Below, one piece after another: positions 28,501 through 36,009 of a stretch of DNA of 64,000 nt (its first letter is position 1; the number at the start of each line of letters is the position of its first letter). Both the position numbers and the translations under genes were made by a program. The notes below the pieces were generated by a model. The model was not told where the DNA came from and did no database searches. It saw nothing but the letters and a program-made list of their open reading frames with translations. The stretch is from Actinomycetes bacterium. Lineage in GTDB: Bacteria > Actinomycetota > Acidimicrobiia > Acidimicrobiales > JAMCPL01. The stretch is from positions 74,256-138,255 of the forward strand of contig JAKAWR010000005.1 in NCBI GenBank assembly GCA_021816935.1, written 5' to 3'.

Positions 28501-31500
28501 CCACGGCAACGATCACGACGGCGGCCGCTCAGAACATTGCCGCAGATACACCAGTTGCCGTCGTGGTCACCGGCGTTACGAACGGACCGGTAGCGGGAGC
28601 CTACGATCTGGACATCACGACATCGGCGGATGCCCTCGATCTGAAGCCGTTCTCCGCATCGGGAACCGTCTCAGCGCCCAGTATCACGCTTTATTCCGGC
28701 GTTGGCAGTCCTGGGACGCCTGCGCTGTCAAACCTTGCGCAGAGCGCCTCGGGCGTCCAGTACAAGTTCTCATTCACCACGAGCCCGACGGGGGCGCTTG
28801 CAGGCGGGGATACGATCACGATCGTCGGTCCGACGAGTTCGCTTCCCGCGACTGTAAGCGACTACGTAGTGGACGGGGTTGCCGACAGCGCGACCCTGAC
28901 CCACACCTGCCCGCCCGGCTTCTCCGCCCCGGTAGGGGATTCCTGTGTCAACCTGACTCTTCGCGGACTGCAGAGCGTGGGTGCCTCGACTAACGTCGAC
29001 ATCGTCGTGAATGGGGCGACCAATCCCTCGACAGCGGGAACCTACAGTGACTACTTTGCCACGCTCTCCGATGAGGCGGCCCAAGAGACTCCGATCTACA
29101 CGATCGAGAGTCAGGTGACCAGCGTAAGCGGACCGTCGATACCTCTGGCAGATGACGGGTCGGGCGCCATGGCTACTTACACGATCGGGTTCGACGCAAC
29201 CTCATCGGGGGCGTTGGCGGCAGGCACGGGGACGATTACGATTGCCGCGCCGGCCGGGACGGTATTCCCCTCGGGCGCATCGAGTTACACCGTGGGCGTA
29301 AACGGCGGCGGCGCTCAGGCGGCCAGCGCCGTCACCCTGCAGAACTCTGCTGCGACCGCGGTCGTGACGGTGCCGGCAGCTGTCGGTGGGGGCAACACCG
29401 TCAGCGTCGTAGCCTCCGGCGTCACCAACCCCGGACCGGGATCTACGTATGTCATAGCGGTCAACACCTCGGCGGATCTGGCACCGAAGGACACCCCGAC
29501 CTACCAGGTACAGGGATCGGTCAGCAACCCGAGCGGTCCGTCGCCGAACCCCGGCGCGCCATCTGTGGCATCTACTTACACGGTGTCGTTCACGACGAGT
29601 GCAGCCGGTGCTCTCGCTGCGGGCACGGGAACTATTACCCTGTCCGTATCAAGCTCGAATACGTCGTTCCCGCCCAGCGCATCCGCCTACACTGTCAACG
29701 GAACGCCTGTGACTGCGGCGCCGAGTGGTGGGAACACGAACGGCATTACGCTGACCACGCCGGTGTCGATCAGTAACGCCACTTCCGTTACCGTGGTCAT
29801 AACCGGCGTTACCAATCCGTCGAAGGGCAGCTACCAGATGGCGGTATCAACCTCGTCCGATACCTTCATTGCCTACACGGCCAACTACCCGATCGGTTCG
29901 TCGGTCAGCGCCGTAAGCGGGCCATCACCGACGACCAACACACCCGGTACGAGCGCGAATTACACGATCGGATTCACCACGAGCGCCAGCGGTTCGCTAG
30001 CGGCGAACAGTGGCACGATCACGCTGACCGCTCCCACGCTCACGGTATTCCCGAACTCTGTCGGGGCGTACACGGTCAACGGCAGCGCCGTGGCCAACAT
30101 AAGCGGCGGGGGAACTAGCACGGTCACGATAACCGTACCGGTAGCCGTGAGCGCCTCGGCACCGGTGGCAGTCGATATCACAGGTGTGACCAACCCGCCG
30201 GGCGGCACGTACACGCTGGACGTGAATACATCGTCCGACCTGGTGCCGGTTGCTTCGCCGGTCTACACGATCACTGGAACCACGGTGTCTGGCGTTACCG
30301 GGCCGAGCCCGTCGAGTCAGATCGCCTTGGCGACGGGAGTGACCTACACGGTTGGCTTCATGACGAGCCCCACCGGACCCCTTACCGGTACGGGCGCTAC
30401 GATCACGCTGACGGCGACGGCGGGCACGGCGTTCAGCTCGGCGAGTACGGACTACACGGTCGACAACGACCCCGTTGCGACGGGAGGCATTAACCTCTCG
30501 AATGGCGGGGACACGGTGACCATCAGGGTTCCCGCCGCGGCTAGCATCGGTGACTCCACCCAGGCAACGGTGGTCGCGGGCAATGTCACCAACCCGACGG
30601 ATGGGACCTACACGATGAGCGTGTACACTTCGGCCGATACCGAAGTTGCGTCGACGCCGAGCTATACGATCGGTTCAGCGGTGTCCGCCGTAAGCGGGCC
30701 TGCGCCGAGCAATACACAGGGTGGTGCAAAGGGTGTCACCTACAAGGTCGGTTTCAATACCAGCGCGGTCGGTGCCCTCGCAAGCGGTACGGGCACCATT
30801 ACGCTGACCGCGGCGGCGGGCACGGTATTCAGTCCGGCCAATACCGATTACACGGTGAACACTACGGCCGTCGGCTCCACTGGCATCGCCCTGTCCAACG
30901 CCGGAGCGACCGTGACGATCACGGTCCCGGTGAGCATCGCCAAGTCGTCGCCCGTGTCGATCGTTGCAAACAACGTGACCAATCCTGCAGGTGGCTCGTA
31001 CCAGATGGGGGTCTACACCTCCGCTGATACCATGCCTGCGTCCACGAGTCCCTATACAATCGTCAATGGTGCACCTACGGTGACGGGAATCGTGCCATCC
31101 TCGGGACCGACAGCGGGCGGGACCCAGGTTACGATCACAGGTACCAATTTCGCCAGTAGCGCGACTGTCGACTTCGGCACAGCCGCCGGTACGAGCGTCG
31201 CGTTCGTTTCGTCCACCGAGATGACCGCGGTATCGCCTCCGGGTAGTGCAGGCCCGGTGAATGTGGTCGTCACGACCTCCGCGGGTAGCTCGCCGACCAG
31301 CTCGGCCGATCAGTTCACCTACATTGCGCCGACGGGAGTGACCGGAGTGACCGGGCCGAGCCCCTCGCCGGCGACGGCCGGCGCGACCAACGCGACCTAT
31401 ACCATCGGCTTCACGACGAGCGCGACCGGGGAACTGACCTCCGGAGCCTCGACGATCACGTTGACGGCGCCGGCAGGCACGATACTGCCGTCGGTGTCCG

Positions 31501-33056
31501 GTGACTACGGCATTAACGGGCAGCCTGTTACCACGGCTCCGGCGGTGAGCGGGACGACGGTGACGATCACGGTTCCGGGCGGCGTCGCCGGCTCAGGTGC
31601 AGTGAAGGTGGTGGTCGACAACGTTACCAACCCGCTAGCGGGCCCGTACACCATGGGCGTGTACACCTCCAGCGATACCGCGCCGGTCGCTACGCCCTCT
31701 TATACGATCACCGCCGCCACGCCTACCGGAACGGGTTACGTGTACACTCCGCTGAACCCATTCCGTGTCGTGGACACGCGCTGCGGCGGAGCATCACCGC
31801 CCTCCTATTGCGCAGGCGAGAGTTTGCCGTCGGCGAATTCGCAAGTGACCAGCCTCAGTGCGGGAAGCACCGAGAAGGTCACGATAGACGGCACCGGAGC
31901 CTCACCCGACGCGGTTCCCTTGACAGGCGTTGCCGCGGTCGTGGTCAACATCACCGTCGACGATTTCGGGGGGAACAGCGGTTACCTCACGCTCTACGCG
32001 ACCGGTAGTACACCGCCGCCGGTGTCAGCGATCAACTGGGCGAAGACATCGAAGGGTGCGATAGCCAACCTGGGGACCATCCCAGTGTCGGCAGGCGGCA
32101 CGATTACGGTTGCGAATGGTGCCGGCGCCGGAACGGTCGATTACGAGCTCGACGTACAGGGTTACTATTCAGCGCCGGGGTCAGGTTCGACTGCAGGACT
32201 GTTCAACTCGGTAAAGCCATACCGGTTGGCGGATACGCGTTGTGCGAACAATCCGTCGCTGTCGGACTGCAGCGGCCTCCCGTCCGCCAACAAGACCCTT
32301 GGCACCGTCGCCGCAGATGCCTTCGATAAGGTGGCCGTATCCAATGCCGCAGATGGCGTGCCGTCCTCGGGGGTATCGGCTGTCGTTCTGAACGTGACCG
32401 TCGCGGATACTAGCGCTGGTGCCGGGTACTTCACTGTCTACCCGGATGGATCACCGAGGGCCACGGTATCCAACCTGAACTGGTCCAAGGGTGAGTCTGC
32501 GGTGCCGAACCGGGTAACGGTGGACGTTCCCTCATCGGGTTATATCGACGTGTACAGCTCTGCTGCCGCCGATGCGATAGTGGACATAAGCGGCTACTAC
32601 ACCGATGGATCCTCCAAGAACCAAACCGGGTCGCTGTTCAACCCGATCACGCCCACCCGTTACGCTGACACACGCTGCTCGACGAACAGCGCGCTGGGCG
32701 ATTGTGCGGGGATATCGGCGCTTTCCGCTAGCAACGGGGCGCTGCAGGCGATCCCCGCACTGACCGAGGACGCAGTAACCATAGCGGGTATCGGGACGAA
32801 TCTCGTGCCTTCGGGTGCTGTTGGCTTCGTGGGCAATCTCACGGTAGCTGCACCGACGAAGGGCGGCTTCCTCGCGGTCAACCCGGTCGGACTGCCTCCG
32901 TCGACTTCGGATGTGAACTTCGTTGCCGGGAGCACGGTTGCGAACATGGTGATCGGCGGGCTGAATTCCCAGGGCGGCGTGGAGGTCTACAACTCTGGCG
33001 CCACCGCAACGAACATGATTCTTGACGTTTCGGGCTACTTCGGCCCGGCTGTGTGA
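25572..33056 (+). CDS. Giant secreted Ig-like repeat protein C (IPT/TIG and DTR modules)
   Basis: 2494 aa, the longest of the three paralogues. ATG 25572 follows AAGGAGG. The signal peptide 'GGVLALVSGLGMLPLLGQVA' shares LGMLPLLG with protein A. Thirteen Ig-like repeats precede one IPT/TIG domain at residue 1835 ('IVPSSGPTAGGTQVTITGTN'). A fourteenth repeat ('GVTGPSPSPATAGATNATYT') sits after it, an order not seen in A or B. From residue 2058 there are three DTR modules of a second subtype with 'VVDTRC', 'LADTRC' and 'YADTRC', in which the cysteine follows DTR instead of preceding it. The protein ends 'DVSGYFGPAV'. Likely exported; binding target unknown. Confidence 0.85.
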   Translation: MREDRLISPGERRTVEHGMESADGRRRRAFRALAGGVLALVSGLGMLPLLGQVAGAATSVSNVSGPSPSPVTAAVSSIYTIGFETSSAGALASGSGTITLTAPTGTAFPPTASAYTVNVCNSAGGPPCSSYAGAIDVSATPSLSNSNATVTITTPASVPNNTLVQVVVNGVTNPPAGTYKLGVSTSADSGVVYSTGYTILAAATSISSLSPISLSPNDYVSLSSVYAFSFEASASGALTTSNGIVIQGPAGTQFQATASDYTVNDVAASSIQTVSSGSCSGTSMTSPAAAVCVVLPVAVPDSGSVSVVAYGVVNPSSAGSYSIMVSTSSDTVAVPSANYVVVTQPTAVTLVDLKEPAPGGVVLAGSSGQTYEVSFNATNGLASNGTITLAGPSGTTFSAAATDYTVGAGSNGAVTVGSIVSGGGTAQVTLLNPAGAVNAGTGLTVTANAVTNTATPGTYSIDASDSTDAAPVPALPTDTTGSDSFTSSNEVTSAIGPTLSSSATDPNASTAAAVTYTYGFTTTSVGALAANSGTIVLAGPTGTVFPTSGSDYTVDNVAVSVTVSNVCPAAIPPAGYACAVLTTPVAVAGSAPVTVVASNVTNPSVTSNTSETGLVATSADEYPALTQSYAINSATAISGVTSADSAGAYTITFTTSGSGGLASGSGTISVDAPSGLDWSSSGAKVNGNPASVSGGGSADVNLTVPVTIGANSAVTVTLNASTDLGTGRYQLQVFTSTDTTPVESAWYDVGSPSATAVSSVSGPVITPNDYTTTSGNTYEVSFYTSSTGGLNGNSAAPTGAGTVGLTSSAATTALPTSASDYVVNGVPAVGLEGSATYGVTLYMPVTVGAGGKVTVYINGVTNPGSASTSYTFTAATSTDVTPSTGPVYTIVAIPTSVTSPTWTSSSDATSAAGVQYNIGFTTSSAGALSGSSTIALTAAPPASSPAGTSGGTFPSTASSYTITGITAASVSLSNGNSTATITTAAAQNIAADTPVAVVVTGVTNGPVAGAYDLDITTSADALDLKPFSASGTVSAPSITLYSGVGSPGTPALSNLAQSASGVQYKFSFTTSPTGALAGGDTITIVGPTSSLPATVSDYVVDGVADSATLTHTCPPGFSAPVGDSCVNLTLRGLQSVGASTNVDIVVNGATNPSTAGTYSDYFATLSDEAAQETPIYTIESQVTSVSGPSIPLADDGSGAMATYTIGFDATSSGALAAGTGTITIAAPAGTVFPSGASSYTVGVNGGGAQAASAVTLQNSAATAVVTVPAAVGGGNTVSVVASGVTNPGPGSTYVIAVNTSADLAPKDTPTYQVQGSVSNPSGPSPNPGAPSVASTYTVSFTTSAAGALAAGTGTITLSVSSSNTSFPPSASAYTVNGTPVTAAPSGGNTNGITLTTPVSISNATSVTVVITGVTNPSKGSYQMAVSTSSDTFIAYTANYPIGSSVSAVSGPSPTTNTPGTSANYTIGFTTSASGSLAANSGTITLTAPTLTVFPNSVGAYTVNGSAVANISGGGTSTVTITVPVAVSASAPVAVDITGVTNPPGGTYTLDVNTSSDLVPVASPVYTITGTTVSGVTGPSPSSQIALATGVTYTVGFMTSPTGPLTGTGATITLTATAGTAFSSASTDYTVDNDPVATGGINLSNGGDTVTIRVPAAASIGDSTQATVVAGNVTNPTDGTYTMSVYTSADTEVASTPSYTIGSAVSAVSGPAPSNTQGGAKGVTYKVGFNTSAVGALASGTGTITLTAAAGTVFSPANTDYTVNTTAVGSTGIALSNAGATVTITVPVSIAKSSPVSIVANNVTNPAGGSYQMGVYTSADTMPASTSPYTIVNGAPTVTGIVPSSGPTAGGTQVTITGTNFASSATVDFGTAAGTSVAFVSSTEMTAVSPPGSAGPVNVVVTTSAGSSPTSSADQFTYIAPTGVTGVTGPSPSPATAGATNATYTIGFTTSATGELTSGASTITLTAPAGTILPSVSGDYGINGQPVTTAPAVSGTTVTITVPGGVAGSGAVKVVVDNVTNPLAGPYTMGVYTSSDTAPVATPSYTITAATPTGTGYVYTPLNPFRVVDTRCGGASPPSYCAGESLPSANSQVTSLSAGSTEKVTIDGTGASPDAVPLTGVAAVVVNITVDDFGGNSGYLTLYATGSTPPPVSAINWAKTSKGAIANLGTIPVSAGGTITVANGAGAGTVDYELDVQGYYSAPGSGSTAGLFNSVKPYRLADTRCANNPSLSDCSGLPSANKTLGTVAADAFDKVAVSNAADGVPSSGVSAVVLNVTVADTSAGAGYFTVYPDGSPRATVSNLNWSKGESAVPNRVTVDVPSSGYIDVYSSAAADAIVDISGYYTDGSSKNQTGSLFNPITPTRYADTRCSTNSALGDCAGISALSASNGALQAIPALTEDAVTIAGIGTNLVPSGAVGFVGNLTVAAPTKGGFLAVNPVGLPPSTSDVNFVAGSTVANMVIGGLNSQGGVEVYNSGATATNMILDVSGYFGPAV
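31743..33053 (+). repeat. Three tandem DTR modules (DTRC subtype) in protein C
   Basis: The modules begin 'YTPLNPFRVVDTRC' (31743), 'FNSVKPYRLADTRC' (about 32202) and 'FNPITPTRYADTRC' (about 32637). They align module-by-module with the three modules ending the NHL protein at 53787-55097, more closely than with proteins A and B. Confidence 0.88.
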
Positions 33057-33183
33057 TTTACAAGGCTGCAGGTGACGATTGCTCGTTAATTGTCTGGGCT
33101 ATCGCGTAGCGGGAGCGGGTGGAGTCCCGCGGTGGGGCGAGGTAGTGATGAGGCTCCTATTTACGGGAGCGTAAGTCCGGTGC

Positions 33184-33189
33184 TACGTT
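33184..33189 (+). promoter_or_regulatory. -10 element for leaderless response-regulator mRNA
   Basis: TACGTT ends 7 bases before GTG 33196, placing the predicted transcription start at the start codon. No Shine-Dalgarno is present. The -35 region (TTACGG, 33161-33166, 17-bp spacing) is poor. Confidence 0.4.
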
Positions 33190-33195
33190 AGTGTT

Positions 33196-33945
33196 GTGGC
33201 AGAAGACACCCCCGGAGTAGTAGAAGGCTCGGGCGGTGAGTCTGCTGGCGTCTCCGGACCGATCACGATCGTCCTGGCGGATGACCATGCCGTGGTGAGG
33301 GAGGGTATCCGCGAGATCATCGAGCGCAGTCCGGACATGGAGGTCGTGGGTGAGGCCGGCGACGGGGAGACAGCAGTCGAGTTAGCAGCGAGCAAGCAGC
33401 CTCAGGTGGCGTTGTTGGATATCCGGCTTCCGGGTATAACGGGAATAGAGGCGGCCAGCCGGATCGCGACCGTGTCTCCAGGCACGAGAGTGCTGATCCT
33501 TAGCGCTTATGCCGAGCAGCAGTACATGGAGAGTGCGATGGACGCCGGGGTCCACGGTTATCTCCTGAAAAGCGTTCCCGGACGTGAGCTTCTCGACTCG
33601 ATCCGTGCGGTGCGTTCCGGGGCCATGATCCTTGACAGGTCGCTCCCGCGGGTCGTGCTCGGCCACGGAGGTTCCGGCGGCGGGAGCGCCATAGCGGGCG
33701 GGATAGGCGGCGGCGGGCAGGCAGGAGGGTCGACGCCGCTTACCGCTCGGGAAGTCGAGATAGCGCAACTGGTGGCCCGAGGCTACCGTAACAAGCAGGT
33801 TGCGCGGGAACTCGGTATCACGCTACGCACGGTAGAGAGTCACTTGGAGCACATGTTCGACAAGATTGGCATTCAGTCTCGCACCGAGCTCTCAATGTAC
33901 GCGGTGGCACACGGCCTTGTCGATCCCGGGAAAGAACGGGACTGA
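33196..33945 (+). CDS. NarL/FixJ-type response regulator
   Basis: 249-aa two-component regulator. The receiver domain (about residues 22-140) has the acidic pair 'LADDH', phosphoacceptor Asp75 in 'VALLDIRLPG', and the conserved Lys in 'GYLLKSV'. A glycine-rich linker follows (about 155-178). The C-terminal LuxR helix-turn-helix is 'LTAREVEIAQLVARGYRNKQ' then 'ELGITLRTVESHLEHMFDKI'. GTG start, probably leaderless. It lies immediately downstream of the giant-protein array and upstream of a histidine kinase in the same orientation, so it is likely the partner of that kinase and a candidate regulator of the surface proteins (inference from position). Confidence 0.92.
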   Translation: MAEDTPGVVEGSGGESAGVSGPITIVLADDHAVVREGIREIIERSPDMEVVGEAGDGETAVELAASKQPQVALLDIRLPGITGIEAASRIATVSPGTRVLILSAYAEQQYMESAMDAGVHGYLLKSVPGRELLDSIRAVRSGAMILDRSLPRVVLGHGGSGGGSAIAGGIGGGGQAGGSTPLTAREVEIAQLVARGYRNKQVARELGITLRTVESHLEHMFDKIGIQSRTELSMYAVAHGLVDPGKERD

Positions 33946-34138
33946 GCAAACGCTGGCTGGCGTTGGTAGGCCCGGCGAGGAGGGTGGCTGGAGGGGTTGG
34001 TGGCGTCGGAACGGCCTGATCGGGTGGTGGGAGTGGTGGCAAGGGTATTACCGGGGCGGCAACGGTCGCAGGGCGGGTCCCAATCGTTACCTTGCTACGC
34101 CGCTGCCGGGTGACTCTCAATCCGCTTGGCCTCCACCG

Positions 34139-35653
34139 GTGGGAGCGAGGCGCTTCTGGGTCATCCAGATCCTGATAGGAGCCTCCATTCTCGTTCAGGA
34201 GCTTCTCTGGCTACCGGCAATCAAGGGATTCGGCGTTGGTATCCCGCCGTTTATCGCAGTCGGACTATTCGGTGTGCCAGTGTTGTACGCGGCCCTGCGC
34301 TTCGGGCTGGCCGCAACCATGGCAACTGCGGTTCTCGCTGCGTTCGCAACTATCGTGACCATCACCATCAACGGCATTCTCGGCCATCTACCTTCGGTCT
34401 ATACGTGGGCTTATGTGGTTGAGATCGCGAGCTTGCTCGTAGTGGCTGCTGCCGTAGGATCCCGGGTGGAGCGCCAGTCCCTTGCCCAGATTGCCATCGA
34501 GAAGGCAGCTCGGGCTGCAACGCTTGCCGAGGAGCGGTACCGGTCCCTCTTCGAGGTCAACTCGGCTCCCGTTCTGCTCGTGGACCAGGCTGGGACCATC
34601 AGGGAGGTCAACGAAGCTGCGCGGCTTGCGTTCTCGACCCGGGCTCTCTTCGGTGCTCCCGTAGTGGACATGGTTGGCGATAGGGAAGCCCGGAAGCTGC
34701 TCCACCCTGCCGGTTACCACTCGGAACCGGTTCACATCACGGCGCCGGACGGGCGTGACTACGTATTGACGGCCACCTATACCGTGGTTCACAGCCTCAG
34801 CGGCGATCCGACCTCCGAAGCCGGCCTTGTTCAGGTGGTATTTAATGACGTCACGGCCGAGATGCGGGGCCAGAGAAGGGCCGAGGTATATGCGAAGCAC
34901 GTGCTGCAGGCGCAGGAGGACGAGCGGCGCCGGATTGCCCAGGAGCTTCACGACGAACCGGTTCAGTCCCTGGTCCACCTGTGCCACCGGATCGACCTCA
35001 CAATGGAGGCGCCCGAGCTGCCCGAAAGCGTAGGTGCCGATCTGGCGTCCACTCGCGGCATGGTGGAGGCCGTTATAGCCGAGCTGCGCAACATAGCCAC
35101 AGGACTTCGTCCGTCCGTTCTGGACGACCTCGGCCTGGTTGCTTCGCTCCGTCACCTGGTCGCGGGCCGAGCTGCCGACCATGGCGACGACTCCGGTCCC
35201 GGGCTGGACCCGATGGAGGGTAATGGTATAGATCTTCGCGTGTCAGGGTCGCTTCGCCGGCTTGACAAGGGTCAGGAGTTGGTTATTTACAGGATTGCTC
35301 AGGAAGCCCTGTCGAACGTCGAGCGCCACGCGCACGCATCGAGGGTGCTTGTGAGCCTCACCTTCAAGAGTGATATCGTGAGGCTGGTCGTACTCGACGA
35401 CGGCACCGGCTTCCGGATGGCTCCCGAGGAACCACTTCCGGACGATCGCGCCCAGGTCGGATCAGATGAGCCCTTGGCGATGCGGGTCTTTCTGATGGCG
35501 GACCGGCTCGGCCTCGCAGGGATGCACGAGCGCGCTCAGCTCGTTGGCGGGAATCTCCGGGTGCTGTCGCGTCCGGGCGCGGGTACGCTGGTGAGCTTGC
35601 GCCTGCCGGTGCCGCCACCAAATGGCGTCGCGGTCTCAACCTCACCGGTCTGA
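34139..35653 (+). CDS. Membrane sensor histidine kinase (HisKA_3/NarL-partner type)
   Basis: 504 aa from GTG 34139. The frame is open back to TTG 33866, overlapping the regulator, but the extra N-terminus is a tryptophan/glycine-rich stretch without a ribosome binding site, so the start is uncertain. Order: about four membrane helices (MASE-like, unassigned), a PAS domain ('YRSLFEVNSAPVLLVDQAGT'), the HisKA_3 dimerisation domain with 'RRRIAQELHDEPVQSL' (phosphoacceptor His271), then an HATPase domain with N box 'IAQEALSNVERHAHAS' and G boxes 'VLDDGTGF' and 'GLAGMHERAQLVGGNLRV'. It senses an unknown signal and phosphorylates the adjacent NarL-type regulator. Confidence 0.85.
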   Translation: MGARRFWVIQILIGASILVQELLWLPAIKGFGVGIPPFIAVGLFGVPVLYAALRFGLAATMATAVLAAFATIVTITINGILGHLPSVYTWAYVVEIASLLVVAAAVGSRVERQSLAQIAIEKAARAATLAEERYRSLFEVNSAPVLLVDQAGTIREVNEAARLAFSTRALFGAPVVDMVGDREARKLLHPAGYHSEPVHITAPDGRDYVLTATYTVVHSLSGDPTSEAGLVQVVFNDVTAEMRGQRRAEVYAKHVLQAQEDERRRIAQELHDEPVQSLVHLCHRIDLTMEAPELPESVGADLASTRGMVEAVIAELRNIATGLRPSVLDDLGLVASLRHLVAGRAADHGDDSGPGLDPMEGNGIDLRVSGSLRRLDKGQELVIYRIAQEALSNVERHAHASRVLVSLTFKSDIVRLVVLDDGTGFRMAPEEPLPDDRAQVGSDEPLAMRVFLMADRLGLAGMHERAQLVGGNLRVLSRPGAGTLVSLRLPVPPPNGVAVSTSPV

Positions 35654-36009
35654 CCCCGCTTGGGAGTCCCCGCTACCCGATTCGTGCGCAAACGCGAGCA
35701 CGTTCAGGTAGGTGATGGCCGGGTTCCACTGGGATAACCTCGGTACGGGGCTCCCTACTTGTCGATCCTTTGAGAGGTGTCTGTTGCTTCCCGGGAGCGT
35801 CACGGCGCCTTTGCCGCCTCAGTACGTACGAACCGGGGGAAACCCCGACGTAATTAGTCCTTTCGTACGTGACCCTCTCCCCTACCTGCCGGGGCCCTGC
35901 TGGTTCACGATGAAACCAGAGGCTGTATCAGGGGATAGGGAACGATACCACCGCCCGGCACAGGAAACGATGCCGGATTCGGGGATTTGGCAGGAAAGGA
36001 GACAATGAG
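35654..36009. other. 356-bp intergenic region upstream of redox operon
   Basis: No supported gene. It contains the structured inverted repeat at 35824-35870 and ends with GGAAAGGAG (35993-36001), 8 bases before GTG 36010. No clear promoter is identified. Confidence 0.6.
35824..35870. promoter_or_regulatory. Nested inverted repeat upstream of redox operon
   Basis: ACGTACGAA (35824-35832) and TTCGTACGT (35862-35870) are perfect 9-bp inverted arms. Inside lies a 5-bp stem CGGGG/CCCCG closed by a GAAA tetraloop (35834-35847). The outer arms are themselves nearly palindromic (TACGTA), so this may be a protein operator or a folded 5' leader RNA. Confidence 0.5.

Noticed and set aside
35712-36008. 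Possible 98-aa gene upstream of the polyferredoxin
   Set aside because: No recognisable domain or ribosome binding site, and it spans the structured inverted repeat and the polyferredoxin Shine-Dalgarno.
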